64,000 nucleotides of DNA, taken from NCBI RefSeq assembly GCF_011604685.1, contig NZ_CP050063.1:2626501-2690500 (forward strand). The letters run 5' to 3'. Each line of letters begins with the position of its first letter. Position 1 is the first letter of the stretch. Shown here piece by piece: positions 6,985 through 15,311 of this stretch. The translations under genes were made by a program, and so were the position numbers. Source of the stretch: Spirosoma aureum (GTDB taxonomy: Bacteria; Bacteroidota; Bacteroidia; Cytophagales; Spirosomataceae). The notes below the pieces were generated by a model. That model ran no database searches. It saw only the letters and a list, made by a program, of their open reading frames with translations, and was not told where the DNA came from.

Positions 6985-7941
6985 TTAATTTTGTTCAAAA
7001 TTATTATTTATTATAGATTGTAAATAAATCAAATCGCTTACATCTTGGAGACGATGTATCATACTATGGCAATTTGAACAAAGTACTATAAAATCCGTCT
7101 GAGCATTCAATGAAATCTTCTCACCAATTAATTTTGAGAGAGGCTTCAAGTGGTGAGCCTCAATAAAATCTTTTCCAAGGATACCATACTTACTTTCAAA
7201 GTTAAATCCACATCCTTTACACGTGTAACCTTGAATATCTTTTACTTTTTTAACAAGTTTTGCGTTTCTTTCTATACGTTTATGTAATCTTATTTTTTGT
7301 AAATTTTCTACTCCTAAATAATTTTCTTCGTTTGATTCTTTATCATATTGAGAAATTGAAATTAATTCATTATAGAATAATGAATCATATGCTTTAATAA
7401 TATGTAATATATCGTTACATAGCTCTGAATCAGTTGGAAGGTCTACTAAAGGATAATATTTTGCAATAATATTACCAGACTCATACAGCGATGCTAAATC
7501 TGAATTTATACTGTTCGTACTAGTTAAACATATTTTCTTTTCCTTAAAAACTATATTATTTAAATCTAACTGCATTCTATAATCTTCTGCCTTCAGCTCT
7601 AATACTTTCTTTGCGCCTTTTCTGTATTTTTCTTTAATTTCAGTTACACCTTGATTCAGTGATAAATAAAATCCGCTCATATCACTTTTAAAAAGAAAAA
7701 CTGGATAGTATCCTGATTGAGCACTACTAGTAATAAAAGTATCAAATATGGCTATCCATGGGATTATAGTCCAGTTCCCAGCGCCAGCAGACCCTTTAAT
7801 TAAATATCTATCATTATTAATAAACTTTGAAATTATATCTGGTAACGTATGTCTGATGGTTTTTGCTAGAGGGTGTCCAGTAAATCGTTGCGAATATGCT
7901 ATTGTGTACTTTTTAAGCACCTCTTCAAAATAGACTATCAT
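6985..7941 (-). CDS. McrB-N-like (DUF3578) domain fused to HNH endonuclease
   Basis: 318 aa. Residues 10-180 match the McrB N-terminal-like domain (DUF3578): GHPLAKTIRHTLP, YLIKGSAGAGNWTIIPWIAI, SGYYPVFLF and GFYLSLNQGVTEI are its hallmarks. Residues 225-300 are an HNH nuclease with zinc cysteines Cys241/Cys244 (CKGC) and Cys288/Cys291 (LCSNCH), the catalytic EAHHL (His263/His264) and a final His296. This architecture is known from type IV, modified-DNA restriction enzymes such as ScoMcrA-like proteins. It is the first gene of an operon with the caspase gene. It may sense or cut modified phage DNA. Base use is AT-rich, unlike the core genes. Confidence 0.85.
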   Translation of the reverse strand: MIVYFEEVLKKYTIAYSQRFTGHPLAKTIRHTLPDIISKFINNDRYLIKGSAGAGNWTIIPWIAIFDTFITSSAQSGYYPVFLFKSDMSGFYLSLNQGVTEIKEKYRKGAKKVLELKAEDYRMQLDLNNIVFKEKKICLTSTNSINSDLASLYESGNIIAKYYPLVDLPTDSELCNDILHIIKAYDSLFYNELISISQYDKESNEENYLGVENLQKIRLHKRIERNAKLVKKVKDIQGYTCKGCGFNFESKYGILGKDFIEAHHLKPLSKLIGEKISLNAQTDFIVLCSNCHSMIHRLQDVSDLIYLQSIINNNFEQN

Positions 7942-8001
7942 TATGATATATACCTAAAAGCAGTTATATAAAAAGTGATACCGCGTATCTAAAAGTTAAT
8001 T

Positions 8002-8019
8002 AGGATACAAAAGGATACA
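8002..8019. repeat. Short tandem repeat near the element-tRNA junction
   Basis: Two AGGATACA units start 10 bp apart (8002 and 8012), between the cargo operon and the tRNA terminator. The tract is AT-rich and could be an arm-type integrase site or chance. Confidence 0.3.
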
Positions 8020-8030
8020 TTCTAAACTAA

Positions 8031-8064
8031 AAAAAGCACTCAAATCGCTGATTATGAGTGCTTT
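8031..8064 (-). terminator. tRNA-Ser terminator
   Basis: A 10-bp stem (AAAGCACTCA / TGAGTGCTTT) with a 12-nt loop lies 14 bp beyond the 3' end of tRNA-Ser. Read on the minus strand it ends in a run of seven T, a standard Rho-independent terminator. If the tRNA is the att site, this terminator may have been brought in by the element. Confidence 0.8.
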
Positions 8065-8077
8065 AATTTTTCTTTTG

Positions 8078-8162
8078 CAGAGAGAGAGGGATTCGAACCC
8101 CCGGACCTGTGACAGTCTTCGGTTTTCAAGACCGACGCAATCGACCACTCTGCCATCTCTCT
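8078..8162 (-). tRNA. tRNA-Ser (anticodon UGA)
   Basis: 85 nt. The acceptor stem is AGAGAGA/TCTCTCT with discriminator G, the anticodon arm is TCGGT-CTTGAAA-ACCGA with anticodon TGA, a long variable arm marks a class II tRNA, and the T arm is GGGGG-TTCGAAT-CCCTC. No CCA is encoded. A strong promoter lies directly upstream. Its 3' end faces the integrase-bearing region. Confidence 0.95.
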
Positions 8163-8171
8163 TTCTGGGTG

Positions 8172-8201
8172 CAAATATACAACCCTTTTGAGATTTGTCA
8201 A
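8172..8201 (-). promoter_or_regulatory. Promoter of tRNA-Ser
   Basis: On the minus strand, TTG (8199-8201) is followed after 19 bp by TATATTTG (8172-8179), a perfect match to the Bacteroidota -7 box TAnnTTTG, about ten bases before the tRNA 5' end. It is among the clearest promoters in the window and supports the phylum assignment. Confidence 0.75.
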
Positions 8202-8232
8202 CCCATACCGGGCCAATTTCCGGCAAAAGCCG

Positions 8233-8240
8233 TAATTTTG
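8233..8240 (+). promoter_or_regulatory. Possible -7 box of purL
   Basis: TAATTTTG matches TAnnTTTG exactly about 100 bp before the purL start. No good TTG is seen 17-21 bp upstream, so this is only a candidate. Confidence 0.3.
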
Positions 8241-8337
8241 AGGAGTCATTTCAATACATGAATGGTTCGCTTGTTGACTCATAAACGGCTAAACGGCTAG
8301 TACTCAACTACGCAACCAGTCAACAATTAATCTTCCC

Positions 8338-10566
8338 GTGGACGCTACCGAATCGCTACCCTCGCTTGAAACCGCCCGTAAACTGGGCCTCCTGCCCGAC
8401 GAATTTGACCGTATTGCCCAAATTCTGGGCCGTCGGCCAAATTTTACTGAACTGAGTATCTTCTCGGTGATGTGGTCGGAACACTGCTCCTACAAAAACT
8501 CGATCGTCTGGCTCAAAACATTGCCGCGCGACTCAGATCGGATGCTGGCGAAAGCTGGAGATGAAAATGCCGGATTAGTTGACATTGGCGACGGCCTGGC
8601 CTGCTCGTTCAAAATCGAATCTCATAATCATCCGTCCGCACTGGAACCCTATCAGGGTGCTGCAACGGGCGTGGGCGGTATCAACCGCGATATCTTTACG
8701 ATGGGTGCACGCCCGATTGCTCAGCTTAACTCGCTCCGTTTCGGTAGTCTCGATCTGGCCAAAACCAAGCGATTGCTGCGCGGTGTCGTGAAAGGTATCG
8801 GCGATTATGGCAACGCATTTGGCATTCCGACCGTTGGTGGTGAGCTGTATTTCGATGAGTGCTACAATACAAATCCGCTTGTCAATGCGTTCTCCGCAGG
8901 CATTGTTGAGGTCGGAAAAGTAGCCAAAGCGACCTCCTATGGTGTCGGCAACCCCGTATTTATCGTTGGTTCGGCAACGGGTAAAGATGGTATTCACGGG
9001 GCAACGTTTGCGTCGGAAGATATATCGGCAGCATCGACCGATAAGCTACCAGCCGTACAGGTAGGTGACCCCTTTATGGAAAAACTGCTGCTCGAAGCTA
9101 CGCTCGAAATCATTGCAACGGGCTATGTGATCGGTATTCAGGACATGGGAGCCGCCGGCATCATCTGTTCAACGTCCGAAATGAGTGCGAAGGGTGAGCA
9201 TGGCATGATCATCGACCTCGACAAAGTGCCAACTCGTCAGCTCAATATGGCCCCATTCGAAATTCTACTTTCGGAATCGCAGGAACGCATGCTCGTTGTG
9301 ATCGAGAAGGGCAAAGAAGACGTTATTCAGGGCATTTTTGATAAGTGGGATTTAAATTGTGCCCAGATTGGTGAAGTTACCGATACTCAGCGGCTTCATT
9401 TCTACCGGTATGGCGAACTGGTAGCCGATGTTCCGGCCTATGATCTTGTGCTGGGTGGTGGTGCTCCTCAATACCATCGCGAATACCGCGAACCAGCATA
9501 CATTAAAGAGTTTGCCAAATTTGACCCCTCGGATGTCGATGATCTGGAAAAGGATGAGCTAAAAAAAGTAGCGCAGCATTTGTTGACTCACCCAAATATC
9601 TGTTCCCGCAAGTGGGTCTATCAGCAATATGATTCTACAGTCGGAACGGCAAACCGCAGTACCAATGCACCTTCTGATGCTGCTGTCGTGCGTGTAAAAG
9701 GATCGGATAAATCAATTGTTATTACGGTCGATTGCAACAGCCGTTACGTCAATGCCAATCCTCGTCAGGGGGCAATGATCGCCGTGGCAGAAGCCGCCCG
9801 GAACATCGTTTGTTCGGGTGGAGAGCCTATTGCAGTTACTAATAACCTGAATTTCGGCAACCCGTATGTGCCGGAAGTCTACTGGCAGTTTGTTGAGGCC
9901 GTTCAGGGTATGGGCGAAGCCTGCCGCCGGTTCAGTACGCCCGTTACGGGAGGTAATGTCAGTTTTTACAACCAAAGCTCCGACGATGGCCCGGTGTTCC
10001 CAACGCCAACGATTGGTATGCTGGGTCTGATGGAACACCCCAGCCACCGAATGACACTCGATTTTAAAAATGAAGATGATCTGATTTATCTGGTTGGCCC
10101 TTCAACCGATGACATTGCCTCGTCGGAATATCTGTATTCATACAAGGGCATTAAAGCTTCTCCAGCACCGAACTTCGACTTTGAGACCGAGTGGCGTATC
10201 CAGGAATCGATCAAAACAATGATTCGAAATGGCTGGATCAAATCTGCCCATGACATATCGGACGGTGGCCTGTTCGTAACCCTGGCCGAATCGGCAATGG
10301 CGGGCGACAAAGGATTCCAGATCGAAACCGATGACCGCTATCGTACGGATGCATTCCTGTTTGGTGAAAGCCAGAGCCGGGTCGTTATTTCGATCTCGCC
10401 TGACCAGCAACAACACGTTGAAGGATATCTGGATGATACGATTCTGCCCTTTGCCTTTTTGGGAAAAGTAACCGCTGGTGGTTTCGTCGTCGACGATATA
10501 GCCGTACTAACCCTGGCCGAAGCAAAAGACAGCTACGATAACGCTCTAGGTAAAATTATGAGCTAA
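8338..10566 (+). CDS. purL: Phosphoribosylformylglycinamidine synthase subunit PurL
   Basis: 742 aa, the length of small PurL that works with separate PurS and PurQ. It converts FGAR, glutamine-derived ammonia and ATP to FGAM in purine synthesis. Visible family signatures are [13 protein letters not shown] with catalytic His49, [17 protein letters not shown] and [17 protein letters not shown] nucleotide-binding segments, the central QDMGAAGI, and the second-half DISDGGL. The start is GTG at 8338 ([10 protein letters not shown]). It is followed after 14 bp by gmhA on the same strand, so the two are probably co-transcribed. It is an ordinary core gene with the first GC-richer composition right of the element. 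Confidence 0.97.
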   Translation: MDATESLPSLETARKLGLLPDEFDRIAQILGRRPNFTELSIFSVMWSEHCSYKNSIVWLKTLPRDSDRMLAKAGDENAGLVDIGDGLACSFKIESHNHPSALEPYQGAATGVGGINRDIFTMGARPIAQLNSLRFGSLDLAKTKRLLRGVVKGIGDYGNAFGIPTVGGELYFDECYNTNPLVNAFSAGIVEVGKVAKATSYGVGNPVFIVGSATGKDGIHGATFASEDISAASTDKLPAVQVGDPFMEKLLLEATLEIIATGYVIGIQDMGAAGIICSTSEMSAKGEHGMIIDLDKVPTRQLNMAPFEILLSESQERMLVVIEKGKEDVIQGIFDKWDLNCAQIGEVTDTQRLHFYRYGELVADVPAYDLVLGGGAPQYHREYREPAYIKEFAKFDPSDVDDLEKDELKKVAQHLLTHPNICSRKWVYQQYDSTVGTANRSTNAPSDAAVVRVKGSDKSIVITVDCNSRYVNANPRQGAMIAVAEAARNIVCSGGEPIAVTNNLNFGNPYVPEVYWQFVEAVQGMGEACRRFSTPVTGGNVSFYNQSSDDGPVFPTPTIGMLGLMEHPSHRMTLDFKNEDDLIYLVGPSTDDIASSEYLYSYKGIKASPAPNFDFETEWRIQESIKTMIRNGWIKSAHDISDGGLFVTLAESAMAGDKGFQIETDDRYRTDAFLFGESQSRVVISISPDQQQHVEGYLDDTILPFAFLGKVTAGGFVVDDIAVLTLAEAKDSYDNALGKIMS

Positions 10567-10580
10567 CTGCTCCAATACGA

Positions 10581-11138
10581 ATGAATAAAGCCTATTTTGA
10601 AACCTATCTCGAACGGCAGAAAGCTGCCTATGATGCTATCCCTATTGATCAGGTAGAACATATTATCAATCTGATCAAAAAATGCTGGGAAGAAGATCGT
10701 CAGCTCTTTGCGTTCGGGAATGGAGGTAGCGCGTCGAATGTTTCGCATTTTATTACCGATCTTGGCAAAAGCGCATCCGATCGGATGGGGAAACGGTTCC
10801 GTTGCTTATCCCTGAATGAAAGTATTTCGTGGATTACGGCCCTTGGCAATGACTATGCCTACGAGGATGTGTATGTCCAGCAATTGCACAATTATGCGCA
10901 ACCCGGCGATCTGGTACTAACGTTGAGCGTTAGTGGAAACTCGCCCAATGTGGTAAAAGCGATTCACTGGGCGAAGGAAAATGGCTTAACAACCATTGCC
11001 CTGGTTGGTGGCAAGGGCGGTCGGCTCGCTGCCATTGCCGATGAAGTCATTATTGTTCAGGACGAACACTATGGCCGTGTTGAAGACGCCCAGATGACCA
11101 TCTGCCACATGCTGTGCTATGGGTTTATTGAATCATAA
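10581..11138 (+). CDS. gmhA: D-sedoheptulose-7-phosphate isomerase, SIS domain
   Basis: 185 aa, a single SIS domain as usual for GmhA. FGNGGSASNVSHFITDL carries the phosphosugar-binding loop and a zinc-ligand histidine, followed by VLTLSVSGNSPNVVKA and ALVGGKGG; the C-terminal HYGRVEDAQMTICHML holds the second metal site residues. It makes D-glycero-D-manno-heptose 7-phosphate for LPS or S-layer heptose. It sits 14 bp behind purL and is closed by a strong hairpin. Another phosphosugar isomerase of the SIS family is the only serious alternative. Confidence 0.88.
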   Translation: MNKAYFETYLERQKAAYDAIPIDQVEHIINLIKKCWEEDRQLFAFGNGGSASNVSHFITDLGKSASDRMGKRFRCLSLNESISWITALGNDYAYEDVYVQQLHNYAQPGDLVLTLSVSGNSPNVVKAIHWAKENGLTTIALVGGKGGRLAAIADEVIIVQDEHYGRVEDAQMTICHMLCYGFIES

Positions 11139-11144
11139 TGAATT

Positions 11145-11176
11145 GAGAAGAGACGCGCTATCCTGCGTCTCTTCTC
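11145..11176. terminator. Terminator between gmhA and the convergent oxidoreductase gene
   Basis: A perfect 12-bp stem GAGAAGAGACGC / GCGTCTCTTCTC with an 8-nt loop lies between two convergent stop codons (11138 and 11178). Confidence 0.75.
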
Positions 11177-11177
11177 A

Positions 11178-11888
11178 TCATGAATAGCGATCATTACGCC
11201 AGGGATATGCCGTGTTTGAATAACCACGCTCTTCCCAGAAACCGAGCTGATTTTTAGTCAAAAACTCAATGCGTTTGATCCATTTAGAGCCTTTCCAGGC
11301 GTAGAGCTGGGGTGTAATCATACGCAGTGGTCCACCATGTTCGCGGGCCAAAGGCTGACCATCGGCCGTATGAACCAGCAACACATCGGGCTTGAGCGCT
11401 TCCTCGAGCGACAGATTGGTCGAATAACCATCATATCCGTAGCACATTACATGCGTTGTGGTACTTTTCGGATCGACCAGAGCAGCCAGGTCCATAAACC
11501 GAACTCCAACCCACGGAACGTCCAGCCGCGACCAGGTGGTTACGCAGTGAAAATCGCTGGTATCCTCAACCTGTGGTAATGCCATCAGGTCTTCCCATTT
11601 CAGCCGAATCGGGTTCTCTACTTCTCCATCAATGTTGAGTTGCCATTTGTCGAGCGGAATACTGGGCTGATAACCAAGGTCGAGGACGGGCCATTTTGTT
11701 GTGACTGTCTGCCCGATGGGTATTGTGGGCATGCCGTGTCGGTTTGGTAAACCCGATCCGCGTGGCTGCTCATCGGTCATGGATGGCGTTTGCGCCATTT
11801 TCTCTTCGAACCGACGCTTCAGTTTCATCCGTGCATCGATAATCCGATCGAGCTTATCAGGGTTTTCAGAGGATGTATTGGCTTCCAT
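11178..11888 (-). CDS. Sulfite oxidase-like molybdopterin oxidoreductase
   Basis: 236 aa. The oxidoreductase molybdopterin-binding domain covers about residues 60-225. Cys115 in FHCVTTWS is the expected molybdenum ligand, followed by WVGVRFMDL, CYGYDGYSTNLSL, LAREHGGPLRMITPQLY and WKGSKWIKRIEF, all typical of the SUOX/YedY superfamily. There is no Tat or Sec signal; residues 1-60 are charged and disordered, so this is a cytosolic SUOX-like enzyme rather than periplasmic MsrP. No heme domain is present. The substrate is unknown. It faces gmhA and is preceded by a 23-bp stem hairpin after pheA. Confidence 0.85.
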   Translation of the reverse strand: MEANTSSENPDKLDRIIDARMKLKRRFEEKMAQTPSMTDEQPRGSGLPNRHGMPTIPIGQTVTTKWPVLDLGYQPSIPLDKWQLNIDGEVENPIRLKWEDLMALPQVEDTSDFHCVTTWSRLDVPWVGVRFMDLAALVDPKSTTTHVMCYGYDGYSTNLSLEEALKPDVLLVHTADGQPLAREHGGPLRMITPQLYAWKGSKWIKRIEFLTKNQLGFWEERGYSNTAYPWRNDRYS

Positions 11889-11920
11889 ACAGATACCATT
11901 TTTAGTAAAACTCGGATTTT

Positions 11921-11982
11921 CGCTCAGAACCGTGCCACGGTTACTGATGCTGTTCCTGGTAACCGTGGCACGGTTCTGAGCG
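11921..11982. repeat. 23-bp perfect inverted repeat with CCGTGCCACGGTT core
   Basis: Arms 11921-11943 and 11960-11982 are exact complements around a 16-nt loop. It lies five bases after the pheA stop and 32 bp before the oxidoreductase start, so it can end pheA transcription. The core ACCGTGCCACGGTT is itself nearly palindromic and recurs in the hairpin at 58810-58887, which suggests a dispersed repeat family rather than an isolated terminator. Confidence 0.75.
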
Positions 11983-11987
11983 ACTGC

Positions 11988-13061
11988 TTAGGCCACCCGT
12001 ACGTAACTTCCCAGCAGTTTTACTTCGGCCGCATGATGATTTAGAATTTCCTGCAAATCCGGGTCGTCAGAATGACCTTCACATTCAATCAGGAACCAAT
12101 AGCGAAATGTTGCCCCTTCGCGCAGGGGGCGGCTTTCGATTTTGGTCAGGTTAATATTCCGGGCATTGAATTCCTGCAGGAACTCGGCCAATACACCCGG
12201 CGATTCGGTGTTAGGCAGCTTGGCAATGATTGTTGTTTTATCGCTGCCACTCGGCTGATTTTTAAAATCTTTGGCCAGAATCAGGAACCGGGTGCGGTTC
12301 AGATCACTATCTTCAATATTGTCGAATAAAACAGGAACATCGAACAGTTTGGCCGCAATGTGCGAACAGACAGCTGCCGTATGTGGATTTTGGGCAGCCA
12401 GTTTAGCCGCTCTTGATGTCGATTCGACCGGAACCAGTTCCGCCTGCAAACCCTCAAAGGAATCGTTAAGGAACTTGCTGCACTGCCGAAATGCAATATC
12501 CTTGGAATAGATCTGCGTGATTTCGGCCAGATTTTCGGTCTGGGTCGCAAAAGTAAAGTGGACAGGAATCTGAACCTCGGCTGCAATGGTCAGGTCTTTT
12601 TCGAGCAGCAGGTCGATCGCTTCTTCGACGATACCCTCCTGATTATTTTCGATCGGAATGACACCAAACCTGACCCGTCCTGTTTCTACACTCTCGAATA
12701 CCGATCGGATGGTTGGCAAAGCCATGTAGGCACTCATCGCCCCGAAACGGCTTTCGGCGGCCTGGTGTGTAAAACTTCCTTCCGGACCTAAATAGGCGAC
12801 CCGCTCCGGTAATTCAAGATTGCGCGATACCGCAAAGATTTCCAGAAAGATAGCCTCAATCGCCGGGCGATTCATCAGGCCGTTGTTCTTCGTCTGCAAA
12901 CGGTCTATTATTTGCTTCTCGCGCTCAGGGCGATAAATAACGGCGTTTGTCGAACGTTTGAGTTCGCCAACCCGACGCACAAGTTCCATTCGCTGGTTGA
13001 GGAGTGTCAGGAGTTGATCATCAAGCGCGTCGATGTCATTACGGAGGGATTCGAGAGTCAT
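11988..13061 (-). CDS. pheA: Bifunctional chorismate mutase / prephenate dehydratase
   Basis: 357 aa. Residues 1-85 are an AroQ chorismate mutase (LRNDIDALDDQLLTLLNQRM, then ELKRS and RPEREKQII). Residues 88-265 are prephenate dehydratase (VAYLGPEGSFTHQAA, GVIPIENNQEGIV, and the catalytic TRF in DLNRTRFLIL). Residues 275-357 are an ACT domain with the ESRP motif used in phenylalanine feedback. It converts chorismate to phenylpyruvate. An exact TAnnTTTG promoter lies about 60 bp upstream inside an inverted repeat, so transcription may be controlled there. Confidence 0.96.
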   Translation of the reverse strand: MTLESLRNDIDALDDQLLTLLNQRMELVRRVGELKRSTNAVIYRPEREKQIIDRLQTKNNGLMNRPAIEAIFLEIFAVSRNLELPERVAYLGPEGSFTHQAAESRFGAMSAYMALPTIRSVFESVETGRVRFGVIPIENNQEGIVEEAIDLLLEKDLTIAAEVQIPVHFTFATQTENLAEITQIYSKDIAFRQCSKFLNDSFEGLQAELVPVESTSRAAKLAAQNPHTAAVCSHIAAKLFDVPVLFDNIEDSDLNRTRFLILAKDFKNQPSGSDKTTIIAKLPNTESPGVLAEFLQEFNARNINLTKIESRPLREGATFRYWFLIECEGHSDDPDLQEILNHHAAEVKLLGSYVRVA

Positions 13062-13104
13062 TTTTTGTCAGTCGCGTGCCGTCATCTGCCAGCACAATAA
13101 AAAA

Positions 13105-13153
13105 GCAGTAAGCAGTATACTGCAAAAGTACACTGCCTACTGCCTCCTGCAAA
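13105..13153 (-). promoter_or_regulatory. pheA promoter embedded in an inverted repeat
   Basis: On the minus strand TTTG (13150-13153), a 19-bp spacer and TACTTTTG (13123-13130) form an exact Bacteroidota promoter. The same DNA holds an imperfect 16-bp dyad, arms 13105-13120 and 13128-13143 with two mismatches, so the -7 box lies at its centre. The dyad also follows the parE stop, so it may serve as parE terminator, as operator for pheA, or both. Confidence 0.6.
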
Positions 13154-13160
13154 CTCTTGA

Positions 13161-15059
13161 CTAAACTAAAGCCGCATCTTCTATATCTTTCTCGATGCGC
13201 AGGTTGTCGATAATAAACCGCTGACGATCGGGGGTGTTCTTACCCATGTAGTAGCTGAGCAATTTTGGGACGGATGTTTCTTTCTCCATGATCACCGGTT
13301 CCAGGCGCATGTTTTCGCCGATAAACAGCCCGAATTCTTCCGGTGAAATCTCACCCAGACCCTTGAATCGGGTGATTTCGGTTTTTTTGCCCCCTCTCAA
13401 CAGCTTGTTGATCGCGTTCTGCTTTTCTTCATCTGAGTAACAATAGGTCGTCTCCTTATGGTTTTTAGGGTTACGTACCCGAAACAATGGCGTCTCAAGA
13501 ATATACAGGTGGCCATTACGAACCAGATCCGGAAAAAATTGCAGGAAGAATGTCAACATCAAGAGTCGAATATGCATTCCATCGACATCGGCATCGGTGG
13601 CAATCACAATTCGATTGTAGCGAAGCCCCTCCAGCCCGTCTTCAATGTCGAGCGCGTGCTGAAGCAGGTTAAATTCTTCGTTTTCATACACGACTTTCTT
13701 GGTGAGACCAAAACAATTCAGGGGTTTACCCCGCAAGCTGAATACGGCCTGCGACTGAACGTTACGTGATTTTGTGATCGAACCACTGGCCGAATCGCCT
13801 TCGGTAATGAAAAGCGTTGACTGATAGCGGTCTTCGGCTTTCAAATCAGGCAGATGATTGCGGCAGTCGCGAAGTTTTTTATTGTGAAGACTTGCTTTTT
13901 TGGCACGATCATTGGCCAATTTTTTTATACCGGCGAGTTCCTTCCGTTCCCGCTCTGATTGTTCGATACGTTTCTTGAGCGCATCACGAACAGAGGGGTT
14001 CATGTGCAGGAAATCGTCAAGCCGTTCTTTGACGAAATCTTTAACAAATGAGTTGACCGATTGGGCATTCGACTCGGGTGACATATTGATCGAACCAAGC
14101 TTCGTTTTGGTCTGCGATTCGAACACTGGCTCCTGTACGCGAATACTTACGGCTGCAATTATTGACGCTCTGACATCGGCTACGTCATAATTCTTGTCAA
14201 AGTGTTTGCGAATGGTTTCAACGATTGCTTCGCGCAATGCCTGAAGGTGCGTTCCACCCTGGGTAGTATACTGACCATTAACGAATGAATAATATTCTTC
14301 GCCATACTGGTTACCATGCGTCATGGCAATTTCCAGGTCATTACCCTTCAGGTGAATGATCGGGTAACGCAGTGAGTCTTCGTCTTTTTTGGTCTTGTCA
14401 CGAAGAAGATCTAGCAAACCATTTTGTGAAACGTATTTTTGCTTATTGAATGTAATTGTCAGACCTGCATTCAGATAGCAGTAGTTCCAGATCATGTTCT
14501 CCAGAAACTGCGGTATATAATGAAAATGCTTAAATACAGTATCGTCTGGTTCAAAACAAATAAGGGTTCCGTTCCGCTCGCTGGTTGGTTCTTCGCCCTG
14601 ATTTTTAAGGATACCCCGTTCAAATTCAGCCCAAACGGTGCGTCCCTCGCGGAAAGCCTGTACCCGAAAGTAACCCGACAACGCATTGACCGCTTTCGTA
14701 CCGACTCCGTTGAGGCCAACCGATTTCTGAAAAGCACCGGAGTCGTATTTTCCACCGGTATTGATTTTGGAGACAACTTCAACAACTTTACCAAGCGGAA
14801 TGCCCCGGCCGTAGTCGCGAACTTCAACCCGGTGATCGGTAACACGCACGTCGATGTTCTTTCCGAAACCCATCACGTGTTCATCGATGCAGTTGTCGAT
14901 CGTTTCTTTAATCAGGACGTAGATGCCGTCATCGGCGGCAGCGCCATCGCCAAGTTTGCCAATATACATGCCCGGCCGAAGGCGGATGTGTTCGCGCCAA
15001 TCGAGTGAACGGATACTGTCTTCGTTGTACTGTACGGGCTGATTTGCCTGTTCTGTCAT
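13161..15059 (-). CDS. parE: DNA topoisomerase IV subunit B
   Basis: 632 aa, the normal length for type IIA B subunits without inserts. The GHKL ATPase domain covers residues 30-220: RLRPGMYIG, the Asn56 region [19 protein letters not shown] and [14 protein letters not shown] transducer domain follows, then Toprim with Glu420 in [10 protein letters not shown] and the acidic triad in [11 protein letters not shown] (489-497). The C-terminal [12 protein letters not shown] is conserved. It decatenates chromosomes with ParC, which is not in the window. GyrB is the alternative; the [13 protein letters not shown] variant and the lysine-rich linker resemble Bacteroidota ParE more. No clear promoter is seen in the 250 bp to the right. 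Confidence 0.88.
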   Translation of the reverse strand: MTEQANQPVQYNEDSIRSLDWREHIRLRPGMYIGKLGDGAAADDGIYVLIKETIDNCIDEHVMGFGKNIDVRVTDHRVEVRDYGRGIPLGKVVEVVSKINTGGKYDSGAFQKSVGLNGVGTKAVNALSGYFRVQAFREGRTVWAEFERGILKNQGEEPTSERNGTLICFEPDDTVFKHFHYIPQFLENMIWNYCYLNAGLTITFNKQKYVSQNGLLDLLRDKTKKDEDSLRYPIIHLKGNDLEIAMTHGNQYGEEYYSFVNGQYTTQGGTHLQALREAIVETIRKHFDKNYDVADVRASIIAAVSIRVQEPVFESQTKTKLGSINMSPESNAQSVNSFVKDFVKERLDDFLHMNPSVRDALKKRIEQSERERKELAGIKKLANDRAKKASLHNKKLRDCRNHLPDLKAEDRYQSTLFITEGDSASGSITKSRNVQSQAVFSLRGKPLNCFGLTKKVVYENEEFNLLQHALDIEDGLEGLRYNRIVIATDADVDGMHIRLLMLTFFLQFFPDLVRNGHLYILETPLFRVRNPKNHKETTYCYSDEEKQNAINKLLRGGKKTEITRFKGLGEISPEEFGLFIGENMRLEPVIMEKETSVPKLLSYYMGKNTPDRQRFIIDNLRIEKDIEDAALV

Positions 15060-15311
15060 GGACGGTTTATAGGTAATTTAAGAACGAACGAATGGTTTTA
15101 CATACCAAAGTTCAAATTAATACATTAGAAAAATCATACCTATAGCAGGCATGGGAATAAAAGACTCCGGATAGTAAGAAATCGTTCATAATCCGGCAAA
15201 AGTTCATTTACTTTGCCGACTGAACATAAGAAACGTACTACACAGGCAATTATGTCGTTACATACAGGCCCTTTTAACTGATTGGTCAGCAGCCTTCGAC
15301 ATCTTAAAAAT

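Larger units (their letters stand above)
1..8077. mobile_element. Integrative element next to tRNA-Ser, left end outside window
   Basis: The block holds a divergent repressor/small DNA-binding protein pair, a tyrosine integrase, a replication-type ATPase, an iteron-like repeat cluster, a CHC2/Toprim primase and a defence-like cargo operon. It stops at a tRNA-Ser gene whose 3' end faces it, the classic attachment-site geometry. The cargo part (5.4-8.0 kb) is visibly AT-richer than the purL side. No relaxase, type IV secretion or capsid gene is present in the visible part. The left boundary and the second att copy are not in the window, and the integrase lies about 5.6 kb from the tRNA, so both the extent and the use of this tRNA as att site are inferences. 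Confidence 0.6.

Noticed and set aside
8575..8997. 140-codon frame antisense to purL
   Set aside because: Shadow of a GC-rich conserved gene.
14439..15008. 189-codon frame antisense to parE
   Set aside because: It lies wholly within a conserved gene and resembles no protein.
13161..15059. Calling the topoisomerase subunit gyrB
   Set aside because: Features lean to ParE, though a tree with both paralogues would be decisive.
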